Positions 51,348 to 62,359 of a stretch of DNA of 64,000 nucleotides are shown here, one piece after another (position 1 is the stretch's first letter; each line of letters starts with the position of its first letter). Under the pieces are notes generated by a model, which saw nothing but the letters and a program-made list of their open reading frames with translations, was not told the origin of the DNA and searched no databases. The position numbers and the translations under genes were made by a program. Origin of the DNA: Sarcophilus harrisii (taxonomy: Eukaryota > Chordata > Mammalia > Dasyuromorphia > Dasyuridae); NCBI RefSeq assembly GCF_902635505.1, contig NC_045430.1, positions 275,012,681 to 275,076,680 of the forward strand. Direction: 5' to 3'.

Positions 51348-51355
51348 CTACCTCA
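51348..51355 (+). promoter_or_regulatory. let-7 8-mer seed match in IGF2BP3 3' UTR
   Basis: CTACCTCA is the full 8-mer complement of the let-7 seed, about 620 nt after the stop. Transcripts of the IGF2BP family are established let-7 targets. Function here is inferred from the motif and its place. Confidence 0.6.
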
Positions 51356-51369
51356 GGCGTAGAGAGCAC

Positions 51370-51448
51370 TTAAAAAAAAAACAAAAAACTAAAAAAAAAA
51401 AACTAAAAAAAAAACAAAACAAAAAACAAAAAACCAAAAAAAAAAAAA
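51370..51448 (+). repeat. A-rich low-complexity tract in IGF2BP3 3' UTR
   Basis: About 80 bases of A runs broken by single C, CT or CC. It may bind poly(A)-binding protein in the mRNA, or could be the tail of an old insertion. No body of a retroelement was seen directly before it. Confidence 0.7.
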
Positions 51449-52431
51449 TCTTTTTCTTTTTTTCTTTTTTTTGGTAATCTGTACTTTTGATTTAAAAAAA
51501 AAATAGTCCCAGAACTTTTTTTTTTTCTTAAAAACAAAGCAGATTTAAAATCTGATCGGCCAACAGTGAGAAACAAGATGAGCTAATTGGGCAAAGAGCA
51601 CATGATGCTTTGAACTGGTGGTTGATAAAAATAAAATTGGAAAACAAAAACCCGGGCCTTCTAAGGCTTCTACCACCAAAATTTACCAAATTCAGTCAAC
51701 ATTCTAAGATTCTGAACAATGCCAACAGGAGAGCAGCAATGCCACTTATGTTTGATCTTTTAAAATGGGCTTTAAAAGAATTGGTCCTCTTCTGGGAAAC
51801 AGAACCGAGAAGTGATGGCGAGATGCTGGGGGTCTGGGGGGTCGAGCTGAACCAGCTGCAGGAGACTGGACTGTTTGTGCTCCTTTATTAGATGCATGAA
51901 CCCTTTGTGCCTTTGACCATCACTGCCTAAAGAAACAATGCTTCGGTGCAGATCCATGCAGTCCGTGCGGACGTTCATTGTGTTCCAAGAGCAAGCTTCC
52001 TCTTTCGTTTTGTAGGCCATGTGATCTGTTGGGCCATTTCTGATGCTTGTCATGCTTTTAGATGATCACAGCTGTTATCACCACAACCAGGGAGGGCAAG
52101 AAAGGTCAAAGATATGACCATATTTAAAGAAAAGGAAAGGCTACATATCCAGCCACTGTCATGGGCCACACTAAACCACCTTGAAAGTCTAAACATGAGC
52201 TAAACACGGAAAGAAAAAAACAAACAAACCCAAAACACCTAAAATAAAGCCTCCTAGTCTGGCTTAAAGATAAAATACAGCAGGATTTATACACAGTCTG
52301 CAACCAACCAGTTGAAAATAAAATAGTCAAAAGACAGGGATGTAGGAAAGCAACTAAATTTCTCTCCAATTTCAAAATGTAATTTGAAAAAAAAAAAAAA
52401 TGATTGTGCTACTACGCATTCAAGTTTCTCC

Positions 52432-52437
52432 AATAAA
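52432..52437 (+). terminator. candidate polyadenylation signal for IGF2BP3
   Basis: Canonical AATAAA followed by T/GT-rich DNA (a TGTGTGTG stretch from about 52490). It is a plausible main cleavage site. AATAAA at 54071-54076 is an alternative. Confidence 0.45.
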
Positions 52438-52444
52438 CTTCAAT

Positions 52445-52452
52445 CTACCTCA
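52445..52452 (+). promoter_or_regulatory. second let-7 8-mer seed match near the IGF2BP3 mRNA end
   Basis: A second CTACCTCA lies only 8 nt after the AATAAA at 52432-52437. Cleavage 10-30 nt after that signal would leave the site at the extreme 3' end or remove part of it. A longer 3' UTR would carry it fully. Confidence 0.45.
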
Positions 52453-52460
52453 GTTTGTGA

Positions 52461-55186
52461 AATGCGGCGGCAACAATTGGTGTGCATGGGTATGTGTGTG
52501 TGCAAGTGTGTCCATGGATGTGCGTATGTGTGTGTGTGCATGGGTGAGTGGTCTACCCCGAGCCAGGCACTTTGCCTCCAAGCCCTCTCCCAGGATGTCT
52601 TTGTGTATGAAGGAACCAATCTCCAAGGGCCAGCTACAGAATTTGGTAATCTCCTTCTTAAAATCATATTAAAATGAGGCATTTCTGCATAGAATACACT
52701 TTTCCCCCATCTCCCCCTCCCCCCAAAAAATCCTCATACAGTTTAGATAATCTTGAAAATGATGTTCTCCATTTTCTTTTCTTAATCAGTTTTAAAATAA
52801 GACTTGGTAGTTTTAGCAAAGAAAGGAGCCTCTCCCTTTCTTTTCACAGTGGAACAGAATCTAGCATTTAAAACCACCTTCTAAGGAACTGGAATTGCTT
52901 CCATTTGAACAGTCCCTGTGTAGAACTTGGGCTTTTAGTTGAGGCAAGTTTAAGCTCAGACTCCTAAGTGTCAGTGGCTTTGCATTTTTAACAGATAGAT
53001 ACTTTATTTCTATTGCTAATTTAAGTACTATTGCTTTCCTTTAATTTTTAGTCAATTATTATGATTAAATATTATACTTTTCAATTACAATTTGACTAAT
53101 GGGAGCATCTGGGCCTAGTTAAGAAATGAGCCTAACACTCCTCCCCCCCACGCCCTAGAGTAGGATTCATTTTTGTCCCCCGGTGCTCCCAGTGCAGCTC
53201 AAGGTACTTCTGAATGGAGTAAGTCATCCTTAAGTTTAGTTTCCTTAATGTATGTGGTTTTGATGTTTTTTCCTATTTGGTCTTTTACACTAGTGGCTCT
53301 GAGGCCAGAACACATTCACTGGCCGAGTGCAGGCGGGATCACTGTGTCCTGGGCAAAGCAAACTCTTAGTGGCAGGGTCAGCTCCAAGTCAGCTTCTCTT
53401 CTACAGACGCCTCCAGGGTGTCTTCCTTCTGACCCAGCCCCACTCACTCCCACCATGGCTCATGGTGTGTGTGTAACTCTGGTGTGAAAGTTGACAGATC
53501 TGAATGCCAGCAGGAATTTCTTTTTTTTTTCTTTTTTTTTTTAAACGTTAGAAATTACCTTTAAAAAGCAAAGATTAGGTAGCACAGTTGTATAACACAA
53601 CTCCAAAGCATAGAAGAAAACTTCCATTGCTGATATTCTAACTGGTTGAGGGCTAAGGAAGGGCTGTTTTTGAGGCAGAGGAAACCAAAATCCCAGACCA
53701 ATCTCTGCTGCTTGTGTCCACTAAGTTCTGTTAACCAATCACTTCTGTTTAGGGAAGAAGCTTTGTTACTCTAAGCAATGAGAGACCTCTGGCAGATCCT
53801 GCCAGGAGGGATATATGTTGAACAAGAAGCACTTGTCTACCAGTTGGATCTAGCTTGTAAATATAGGCACCTTCCTCCAGACATACCATACTTATCTATT
53901 AGTCTTGGTAGATAGAAAAGGGAAGACTTTGGATAAAAATTTCCTTGCTATTACTTTACAGACTCAAGGAAACATTGAGCCGCTTTGAGATCAAGGATAG
54001 GCTTCTCAAAATCATCCTGGATAGAGACTAATGTTAAGCTGCTCTGTGATAGCCTTGAAAGGGACTTGAAAATAAACCAGTCTTCCTCCCATCTCATTCT
54101 GCTAACCTATGACTAGTTAAATTGCTTCCGGAAGCCAAGTATCATAACTGCTCTATAGGGGATAGTAAGAAATTTAATTAGTATCAAAGCAGAGTTTCAC
54201 ATTTTATTTTAGGACATGCCTCACTGATGAATGTTCTGTAAGCCTGAGTTGTACTTAAATTTGTTAAATAGGTCAATTCAAAGGGAAAAGAAAAACTAAG
54301 ATAGTGATTTAGGTTTCATGCCCTGTATAACTTCATATGTTAGCTAGTTATTCCACATTAAATTATAACTTTTAGCTTGGATTATCATTAGTCCCATCTT
54401 TCTATAGAGTATATAGTTTTGTGGCTTTTCGGAATAACATCTGTCAGTTAACCAGTCACAAAACTGAGTATCACTGAACTGATTTTTTTCCCCCTCCAAC
54501 TGGTGGCAGTTAATAGGCTCTGAAATGTGCACGACTTAAATTCCACAATTATTAACATGAAAAGGCATTCAGAGGAAGTGAATAAACATAATCAGACTCT
54601 AAACTCCTATTATTAATAAGCATCTAGCTAGAACTATAGTACCTTGGGCAAACTATATATAATATAAAGAACCAGCCATTCTATCAAGTTAACAATTTTA
54701 TTTCATGTTTTGTCGATGTCAAATCGACAAATCTGCCTATTTTTCACATGGAGGCTTTCTTCTTTCCTCACAAATAAAAAAATGAAAATTAAGACCCAGT
54801 GTAGATGATCCCCATGTTATCACTCCTTAAAGGGTTATTTCTGCACGTCACAAAAAACTGATCAGGAAAAATGTTGAAGCAATTTAGATAGATACATAAA
54901 TTGCCAGTTTCCAATGAAGTTTGAAAACACTCCTGACAGTAGGTAGTACTCCTTGCTTAAGATAATGTGTCTACAAGAAAGAGCTTGTCCCTGAAGTTTT
55001 GCCAGTGCCCAGTACCCAAAGCTTTCTATGCTTTCCACATCGAGTGCATGTAAGAGTGTGCTCAACATCAAAGGCTTCTAACGGGACTCAGAAGCTCAAC
55101 TCTCCTAGTGGATTAATTTATTACAAATCCAAACAGAGAATCTCATCATAACATTGCCTGATTCTAGTTGCTTCCAAGCTCTTACT
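52461..55186. other. Convergent zone between IGF2BP3 and MALSU1
   Basis: The stop codons of the two genes lie about 4.5 kb apart, facing each other. This stretch holds possible distal IGF2BP3 UTR and the MALSU1 3' UTR. It has a GT-rich stretch (about 52490-52545) and T runs near 53520-53540. No third gene was seen. MALSU1 polyadenylation candidates on the - strand are AATAAA at 55117-55122 and 54697-54702. Confidence 0.6.
54697..54702 (-). terminator. candidate distal polyadenylation signal for MALSU1
   Basis: AATAAA on the - strand about 490 nt after the MALSU1 stop. A closer AATAAA sits at 55117-55122, about 65 nt after the stop. Which is used cannot be told from sequence alone. Confidence 0.35.
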
Positions 55187-55380
55187 TTATTCCCTTTTGA
55201 CCTCTAGTAGAGAACATGCCGAAGGCTCCTCTTCTGGTGGAAATCCAAGGATGAAGTCTTCAGGCAGTAACTCTGGTGCGATCTGAGCTAACTGATCATC
55301 AAAACGGCCCAGAGTCCATAACTTTTCCAATTCATAGGTTTCTCGGGTTGCTGGAAGCATCAAATGAATCACCATACTGC
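55187..55380 (-). CDS. MALSU1: MALSU1 exon 4, coding part
   Basis: It encodes [20 protein letters not shown], then [16 protein letters not shown] and a diverged acidic tail ending LLEVKRE before the stop. The core agrees closely with human; the last 15 or so residues differ. Confidence 0.97.
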
Positions 55381-58300
55381 CTGTCAGGGAGACAAGAGTT
55401 ATGAAAAGTCAGATGCACTCCTAGACTTATAATTTTTGAGTTTAGGCAGAGCCTTTAAGGCCTTCCCTGTGGAGAAGGCCAAAGCCCACCCTGGGCTAAG
55501 GGGGTTCTCACTGTCCAAGGAGACTCTGGAAGGCCCAGCTCGCCACAAGTGTAGACCAGCCAGGCTGTCCTCAAAGACGGTCACTTTCCTCCAAGCGACC
55601 TCCCCCTAAAAGACGAATTTCTAGAATCTAAGCAAGGGATGTTCACAAAAAGCAATTTCCATTTTGTAACAATGAGATTTTTCCATCACTGCAATGCATC
55701 CCCACCAGTGCAGAACCAGCAAAAGTGTTTTTCTAACCCTAAACTTTCCTGTTCTTTCAAAAAGAGGGAAAGGATTCAGAGAAAGAGTAGAGGTAGGAAC
55801 TCTAAAGCTATCCTAACCAAGCCTGTACCCAATTTTTTGCAGACTATTTCAAGTATGACTAGAAATAACTACAACTAATGCTAAACAAATTACCACTATC
55901 AAAAGTGCCGTGTAGGTGTTGGCACAGATTGGATATGTTTATACACAGACCAGTTCATTTTTGTATCTAATGAGTGTTTCCTTTAAAATAACACTGCAAA
56001 GCAAACAGGATGAGCAATTGTGCCTTTGTTTTCCTGAGAGTGAAGCAGAGAAGCTAAAAGATTTCACAAAGGATAGAATAGAGATTTCTTGGCTTCAGGT
56101 TCAGTCCGTTCCACTAACTCACACTTGCCCCTTTCTATAGAGCAGACAAAACAGACTCCATCCCTCTCAAACACAAGTTCCTGAAGGTTATTTCACCATA
56201 AAAATTCTTCTGGCTATCAGGACTCATTTAAATCACTAGTTAGCAAAACTAAATTTCCCCCATAAAATACTTCTACTTACAGTTTAAATACATGCTTTAT
56301 TAGTTTATATGCAACCAAAAACAGTGGTTCCTTCTTCAAAATCTGATCATGTAGGTGCATCAAAATCTTGATCTGAAAACTAGTAATGCTGATCAAGGCA
56401 GAGCCATTGCCCAAACTTAGGAAGCCAAGTTCCTTAATTTAGGAAATCCTAACTACTAAAAGACACATTTAAAGTATTTATGGAAGACAGTGCACACAGC
56501 CAGGGAGACAAGAGACATACATGCACATCTATGTAAATAGATTAACTGGGGCACTGATGTGAAATGTGCAATTCTTAACAAATCCAGCCAGGTCAACATG
56601 GTGGCTCATGTACCTTAGTCTCATCTTCCACTTTGTTACTAGACATGTGCGATCTCTTTGAAGGGCTCCATTTTAGATGAATGACCAAAGAGATCCTGTC
56701 TAATTGTGTGCTGGAAGCTGGCAAGGGCCCAAGCTGGCCCGCTCCTTGGTCTTTCTGCCCCAGTAGAGGAGGGGAGCAGCTAAGGGACATGGCTGGGCTG
56801 CCCAGGCCTTCCTCACCTGCGCCCAGCCAGGGGGCTGCAGAGAGTGAGGACTTCCTGTTGCTCTGACTGACCGGCTGCTGCTCTCTCATTTTGAGAGCTG
56901 GGCCACCACTTTCGCCTCTCTGGGACCTGTTTCCTCATTGAGAATGGTTGGGGGGAGCCTAGATCAGCCTTCTAGCACTCCCACGTTAAGTCTCCCTGGC
57001 TGTCCCCCATGTCTGTCACTCACACCCCAGGTGCTGACCCAGACCGCCTCCTTTTTGTGCTCCAGCAGAATCCAGGATTAAGCCTGGACTTCTCTGACTA
57101 TTCTCTCTCCCCCTTTTCACCAAGCTCAAGCCCCTTCCAAGTTGACACCCCTCTCTCTGGGCCAGGAGCCCTGCGATCCTCTGGGACCCAGCCTCCCCAT
57201 TCTGGGGTCTGTTTTCCCTCACTCTGACACTGTAGCACCCTGCTCCCTCACCTTCAGCCAACCTGCCTCACTGACCCCAAGGCACTCCTCCAATAATGGC
57301 TCCCCCCTTTCTTGTACAGATGAGGAAACGGGCTGAGAGACGAAAGGCCTTGTTGAGGGGCTAGTACGGAGCTCCCGGGGTGGGGGTGGGGGGTGGTGGG
57401 GACAGAGGCCAGGAGTCCCAGCTCTCCAATCGGGGCTTGGGACGGATACTTCTCCATCCTCAGAATACGCTTTGTCGTGTCCTGCCATGGCTCATTCCCT
57501 TCCCCTCCATCTCTGCTCATTAAAGAAAGAACTGTCCACACGGGAAGACCCAGCTTGAGGGCTGCTCCCACTGCTTATGTGATGGCGAGCCCGGGGGCAA
57601 CAGTGTGCCCCCCAAAGCGCTCCGTGTCTGCACCATCCCCATCCATCCCATCGTGGGCCCCGGAGGCCACCTGTTTCCATCCCATCTCCCCCCTTAGGCT
57701 GCATGCTCCCAGAAGGCAGTGGATGTCTCCCTCATCTCCGGACTCCACTCCCCTGTGCTCCCATGAAGCCCACCACCTTGCATGTAGCAGGCTTCTAAGT
57801 GTTTGTGGAATGAGTGGATGAAGGGACGAATGAATGGTGGCAAGCTCCCACCTCAGCATCTGCGTCAGACGTGGGGAGGAGGGGAGGGCCGGGGACGGGG
57901 AGGTCTGGACACCAGGCTTCCTGGTTGGTCACTCGGCAAATATTTGTTTTAATGTCTAAAACAAATGTCAGTCATTTTCCCTTGGTGACAGGCATGCTGC
58001 TCTCAAAGGCCTACTCCCTGGCTCCTGAAAACAGTCTGAAAGAAGTTTGCAGCAAGAGCTGAGAGACTTCTTTGATATATAAATATGTACCTATATGTAT
58101 ATATCACCCCTGAAACAAATTCTCTCTGGAAGCGTCCCCTGCCCCCCAACTTACCAAAATCCACACACAGCCAATCATCTGCATCCTTCCCTTCGATCCG
58201 AACATAAGCATCACTTCTCGATTTCAGGAACTTATGCTGGAACAAAAAGCCAGATGAGTCCAAACCATTCTTCTTTACAAGGTCCTCATGGCACTGAAAA

Positions 58301-61300
58301 TTTGGTTCTGGGTCAAAAAGGGGATGTGTGTGTGGGAAAAGGTGACCTCCTTCACAAGAGAACTTGCTCTAACCACCAAAGCTTACAAGGAAACCGAGTT
58401 CCCCCAAGGTCCCCATGACAATGCGGGGCAGGCTTCCAAGGTGGAGCTGCCCCCCCTTACAGAGCTGGTCACCCCCCATGACTGTAAGGGAAGGGGCCAA
58501 ATCTGGCATCCCGACTTCTGATTCTCCCCCATCCTAAACATTAACACATGCTCCAAAGGCACTCTAAGGGGGGCAGGTGTGCCCTAAAACCCCACAAGGG
58601 CCAATGCTAAGGGGCGCTCTCTGGGGCCGAGAAAAACCTCAGACACCAAGCCAGCTACAGGGGAGACCCAGGGCAGAGAAAAGAGTCAGCGCTCTTTGGG
58701 CAGGGGGGCCTCTCCGCTGGCACACACAACCTTCCTCCATTCACGCCACCTTCGGGTTCCTCAGGCCCCCTAGAAGATGGCTCCTGGTGGGGGCCATTCT
58801 CCAAAATGATAGTCAGTGTGACCAGCCCATTTCCCTCCTCTGGCCCCCAATCAGGAATGTGGCAGAGACACCCAAACCCTCATGTCCTGGCCAGAGTGAG
58901 AGGTGCAGAGGCCGCCCGAACCAAGATAAGAAAGCCCAAAGTCAAACCTGGGGCTCCTGCCTCCCCCCTGGCAGTCTCGAGGGGCAGAGGGCAACACTGT
59001 GGCTCTGGGGCTTGGCTGGGCCCACCCTGCAGCTGTCTGGGCTACCCTGTGACTTCTGCTAGATCACCCCCTAAAATCCCAATCATCAGACAAACCTTCA
59101 GGGGAAGGCTCACTGGGCATCAGGGCAAGCCCTCAGGGGAAGGCTCACTGGGCACTGGGGAAAGGTTCACTGGGCATTAGGGCAAGCCCCCAGAGGAAAG
59201 CTCACTGGGCATCAGGGCAAGCCATCAGGGGAAGGCTCACTGGGCATCAGGGCAAGCCCCCAGGGGAAGGCTCACTGGGCATCAGGGCAAGCCCCCAGAG
59301 GAAAGCTCACTGGGCATCAGGGCAAGCCCCCAGAGGAAAGCTCACTGGGCATCAGGGCAAGCCCCCAGGGGAAGGCTCACTGGGCACTGGAAGGCTCACT
59401 GGGCATCAGGGCAAGCCCTCAGGGGAAGGCTCACTGGGCACTGGGGAAAGGCTCACTGGGCATCAGGGCAAGCCCCCAGGGGAAGGCTCACTGGGCATCA
59501 GGGCAAGCCCCCAGGGGAAGGCTCACTGGGCATCAGGGCAAGCCCTCAGGGGAAGGCTCACTGGTCACTGGGGAAAGGCTCACTGGGCATCAGGGCAAGC
59601 CCCAGGGGAAGGCTCACTGGGCATCAGGGCAAGCCCTCAGGGGAAGGCTCACTGGGCATCAGGGCAAGCCCCCAAAGGAAAGCTCACTGGGCATCAGGGC
59701 AAGCCCCCAGAGGAAAGCTCACTGGGCATCAGGGCAAGCCCCCAGAGGAAAGCTCACTGGGCAAAGGCTCACTGGGCATCAGGGCAGCCCCAGGGAAGGC
59801 TCACTGGGCACTGGGGAAAGGTTCACTGGGCATCAGGGCAAGCCCCCAGGGGAAGGCTCACTGGGCACTGGTCAGGGCAAGCCATCAGGGGAAGGCTCAC
59901 TGGGCACAGGGGAAGGCTCACTGGGCATCAGGGCAAGCCCCCAGAGGAAGGCTCACTGGGCATCAGGGCAAGCCCCCAGAGGAAAGCTCACTGGGCATCA
60001 GGGCAAGCCCCCAGAGGAAAGCTCACTGGGCATCAGGGCAAGCCCTCAGGGGAAGGCTCACTGGGCACTGGGGAAAGGCTCACTGGGCATCAGGGCAAGC
60101 CCCCAGGGGAAAGCTTCCCGGAGCAGGCAGAAGCTGAGCTGGACCTCCCTCCTCCAGGCTGCCCGCCTGCACAGACTCCCACACAGTGTAAGGGACAAAC
60201 TGGATAGTTTTGGAACTCTCTCCACTAGGGGCAGAGGTCAAAGGGCAGAGAGCCTGGCCTGGGGGGCGGGGGGAAGACAGCCTGCCATAGCTGTCAGCTA
60301 GGAGACCCCACTCACCGTCTTCACGAGGTACTGGGCCAGAGCCTGCAAATGCCGCGTGGACGTCCCACTGGCAATCACGAAGTAGTCCGTGTACCTCAGC
60401 TCTGGGGAAACCTGGATTACACAAATGTCTCTTGCGTTTTCTTGCCTCAAGAGGGACACCAGCAGGTTGATGTCAAACTTGGGTCCCCGGTGACCTGGAA
60501 CACACCGCCAACGTTGTGGCCATGAGACCCCGCTCCTCAGGGAGGGCCCGGCGCCGGGGGGACTCCCGAGGTCCTGTGCCTGCACCAGGAAGCGGACCCT
60601 TGTCCAGAAGCCTCCCGGGAGCCTTATCTTTATTAACGATAAAGGCGCAGAAAAGCCCAGGGGGATGCCGGGAGTCTCGGGCAGGGACACAACCCAGGGC
60701 CCTGTAGAGGTCTCCAGTTACTGGAACCGAGACCAGGATCTCGCAGCAGCTCTCCCCAGACCGGGGGAAGCACCAGCAGTTGGACAAACACACCCTGCCC
60801 CCCCTCCGCCCTCTCCCCTGGGCCCCCCAGCACTCAGGTCCCGGACAAGCCCGGAGCCCGGCCTGGTTGGGGAGGGGGAGGAGGAAGGAGACAAGGCCCT
60901 GCCTCTGGAGCACTCGGGCCCCACGGGGAGGACACAGACCCAGCTCAACGAGCTGCTCTTGGAGAAGGGGGAGCCTCCCTCCGGCCGAAGGGCCCAGGAG
61001 GACCTCTGGTTCACCTAGACTAGGAATAAGGTGCCACAGAGCCCCCGCCCCCAGGTCCGGGCGGGCGCCCCGCCCCGAAGCCCCCACTAGTCACACCCGG
61101 GACCTGGAGGGCTCCGCAGGCCCAGCCTGGGTGGGACCGAACATGAGCATCAAAGGCCCAGCTCGGAGCCAAAGGGCCCAGCCGCCCGGCCCAAGGGCAC
61201 GTGGGCCCTCTCGGAGGGGGCTGGCAACCGGGCCCCCGGGCCCCCGGGGCACTGCAGGGAAACAGCAACCGGCCCGGAGGCTGGTGATGGGTAACGTCGC

Positions 61301-62208
61301 CCCGTTCCGGGTCAGCTTGGGGGGGGAGGGGGCAGAGAGCACCCCATTTGTCACAGATGCCGCAGTGTGCAGGGCTACGGGGGCTCAGAGCCCGCCCTGG
61401 CCCGTCCCCCGGAGCGCACAACGGGCGGGAGTCAGCGCGCATATACTGCGCGCCCTCCCCACCCCCTCCCAGCGGGGAAGGGAACACCGAGGCCGGCCGC
61501 GATCGGCGGGCAAAAGAGCGCCCGCGGCGGGAGAACCGGGACTCGGACCCTTCCTCGGGGAGGCTGGTTGTGGGACCGCGGGCAGGGCCTCAGTTCCACC
61601 CCCTGTAGAACGGGAAGGACGCCTGCGGTGCCGCTGCTCCCGTGGAACAGCCCTGTGCGAGGGCCGGACCCGAGGCCCAAAGGGCCGCCCCTCCCCCCCC
61701 GGTGAGCTGCTTCCGGCCGCTCGGGCTGCCGGCTTGTGGTGCACTTGTAACCCCGCTGGGGCGGGAGGCTCCCATTTTACGGACGAACAAGCTGAGGCGG
61801 GTGGAGGCCGCCACCCGCACCTCCGGCCCCTCCCCCACTCCCCGGGCCTCAGTTTCCCCACTGGCAGGCAGGGGCCGAGGCCGCGAGCCGGAAGGGGCGG
61901 ACCCCACAGCGGAAGCGGCGGCCTCTGGAGGCCCGGAGAGGGGGGGCCGGCGCACCAACAGGCCTCGGCCCCGCCCCCCTCGTACCTGCCGCGGCCCGCT
62001 CTCCTCGGGCGTCAGCCCCGTCCTGCTGCGCCCCGCTCTGGAGCCCGCGCGCCCCTACAACGGAGGCGGGAACCAACCCCCGGCCCGGCCGGCTCCGCGC
62101 CTGCGGCGGCGGCGGCCTCGTGCCGGCCCAGGGAAGGCCGGCGCGGGGCCTCAGCCACGGCAGGAGACGCCCCCAGCCCCGAGCCCCCAGTCCCAGGCCC
62201 GGACCCAT
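55187..62208 (-). CDS. MALSU1: MALSU1 (C7orf30) mitochondrial ribosome-silencing factor, complete, 4 exons
   Basis: MALSU1 is the mitochondrial member of the RsfS/DUF143 family. It binds the large mitoribosomal subunit at uL14m, together with L0R8F8 and mitochondrial ACP, and hinders premature subunit joining during assembly. Exons at 62208-61986, 60494-60316, 58236-58155 and 55380-55187 join in frame to 225 residues plus stop (human 234). Residues 1-74 are rich in Arg, Gly, Pro and Ala with no acidic residue until near residue 63, as expected of a mitochondrial targeting sequence. The RsfS domain begins at [15 protein letters not shown] and includes [48 protein letters not shown] and ELEKLW. 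The start ATG at 62208-62206 has G at -3 and +4 and matches human MGPG. A GTG codon precedes it and is not the start. The gene is convergent with IGF2BP3. Confidence 0.96.
55381..58154 (-). other. MALSU1: MALSU1 intron 3
   Basis: A 2.8-kb intron. The right part (about 56600-57950) is GC-richer and holds small MIR or L2-type remnants near 57290-57365 and 57735-57842. No further gene was recognised. Confidence 0.8.
58155..58236 (-). CDS. MALSU1: MALSU1 exon 3 (RsfS domain, 82 bp)
   Basis: It encodes [18 protein letters not shown], then ADDWLCVDF and one base of Gly. The WLCVDFG motif is the family hallmark. The acceptor is a TTTTTGTTCCAG tract and the donor is GTAAGT. Confidence 0.97.
58237..60315 (-). 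other. MALSU1: MALSU1 intron 2
   Basis: A 2.1-kb intron, half of which is the minisatellite at 59097-60113. The part at 58240-59090 is GC-rich unique sequence without a recognisable feature. Confidence 0.85.
59097..60113. repeat. GC-rich minisatellite with 35-bp and about 22-bp units
   Basis: About 32 copies of the core CTCACTGG (a few read TTCACTGG) in about 1 kb. Most neighbours are 34-36 bp apart. A shorter unit, about 22-23 bp and containing GGGCACTGGGGAAAGG, recurs at intervals, apparently formed by loss of the middle CATCAGGGCAAGCCC part. A few 16-20 bp steps also occur. Units alternate between AGGGGAAGG and AGAGGAAAG endings, which suggests patchwork amplification. It lies wholly inside MALSU1 intron 2. 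Confidence 0.95.
60316..60494 (-). CDS. MALSU1: MALSU1 exon 2 (RsfS domain, 179 bp)
   Basis: It encodes [20 protein letters not shown], the beta strand ICVIQVSP, and [20 protein letters not shown], ending VKT. The one-base carry-over from exon 1 restores the frame (Gly-His-Arg-Gly-Pro, human Asp-His-Thr-Gly-Pro). The donor is GTGAGT. Confidence 0.97.
60495..61985 (-). other. MALSU1: MALSU1 intron 1
   Basis: A 1.5-kb GC-rich intron mostly within the CpG island. It is crossed by long chance open frames on both strands that show no protein-family resemblance. Confidence 0.8.
61986..62208 (-). CDS. MALSU1: MALSU1 exon 1, coding part (targeting sequence)
   Basis: It encodes [19 protein letters not shown] and a long Arg/Pro/Gly/Ala segment ending GERAAA plus one base. 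The donor is GTACGA. Only the first residues resemble human, as is usual for targeting sequences. It lies inside the CpG island. Confidence 0.88.
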
Positions 62209-62211
62209 CAC

Positions 62212-62222
62212 TGCGCGTGCGC
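62212..62222 (-). promoter_or_regulatory. NRF1-like motif next to MALSU1 start codon
   Basis: On the - strand this reads GCGCACGCGCA, matching the NRF1 consensus except for the first flanking base. It lies a few bases upstream of the ATG. NRF1 controls many nuclear genes for mitochondrial proteins. Confidence 0.55.
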
Positions 62223-62237
62223 TCCCCGGCGAAATCT

Positions 62238-62243
62238 CACGTG
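62238..62243. promoter_or_regulatory. E-box CACGTG in MALSU1 promoter
   Basis: A palindromic CACGTG about 30 bp upstream of the MALSU1 ATG, typical of USF/MYC-type sites. This is motif evidence only. Confidence 0.4.
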
Positions 62244-62300
62244 CGCCGCCTCGGGCGGCCGCCCCGCCCCCCTCTCGCGGGGCCGGAGAGCCGAGTTCTC

Positions 62301-62337
62301 ATTGGCCTAGCCAGAGGACTCGGCGGCTTGCGATTGG
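62301..62337 (-). promoter_or_regulatory. two CCAAT boxes upstream of MALSU1
   Basis: ATTGG at 62301-62305 and 62333-62337 on the + strand give CCAAT on the - strand, about 95 and 125 bp upstream of the ATG. This is the usual place for NF-Y sites and suggests a start of transcription between about 62215 and 62260. Confidence 0.5.
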
Positions 62338-62351
62338 TTGCCGCAGAGACG

Positions 62352-62359
62352 TGACGTCA
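62352..62359. promoter_or_regulatory. CRE palindrome TGACGTCA
   Basis: A perfect TGACGTCA about 145 bp upstream of the MALSU1 ATG, with an ETS-type core (TTCCGG at 62378-62383) nearby. Function is inferred from the motif and its CpG-island setting. Confidence 0.5.

Larger units (their letters stand above)
50728..52460 (+). other. IGF2BP3: IGF2BP3 3' UTR (end uncertain)
   Basis: The region follows the IGF2BP3 stop codon and is AT-rich with long A and T tracts. A canonical AATAAA at 52432-52437 would give a UTR of about 1.7 kb, close to the roughly 2 kb I recall for human. Later signals exist (an ATTAAA near 52668 and an AATAAA at 54071), so longer forms are possible. Two let-7 seed matches lie inside or at the edge of this interval. 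Confidence 0.55.

Noticed and set aside
59097-60113. Possible CRISPR-like array
   Set aside because: The units are directly contiguous with no unique spacers, and the setting is a mammalian intron. It is a minisatellite.
62206-62211. GTG codon just before the MALSU1 ATG as an alternative start
   Set aside because: The ATG at 62208-62206 gives MGPG as in human and has a good start context. There is no reason to prefer the GTG.
60780-62354. A + strand open frame of about 524 codons across the CpG island
   Set aside because: GC-rich DNA has few stop codons. The frame is antisense to MALSU1 exon 1, changes composition with the island, and shows no protein domain. Other long frames here, such as 61642-62310 on the + strand, have the same cause.
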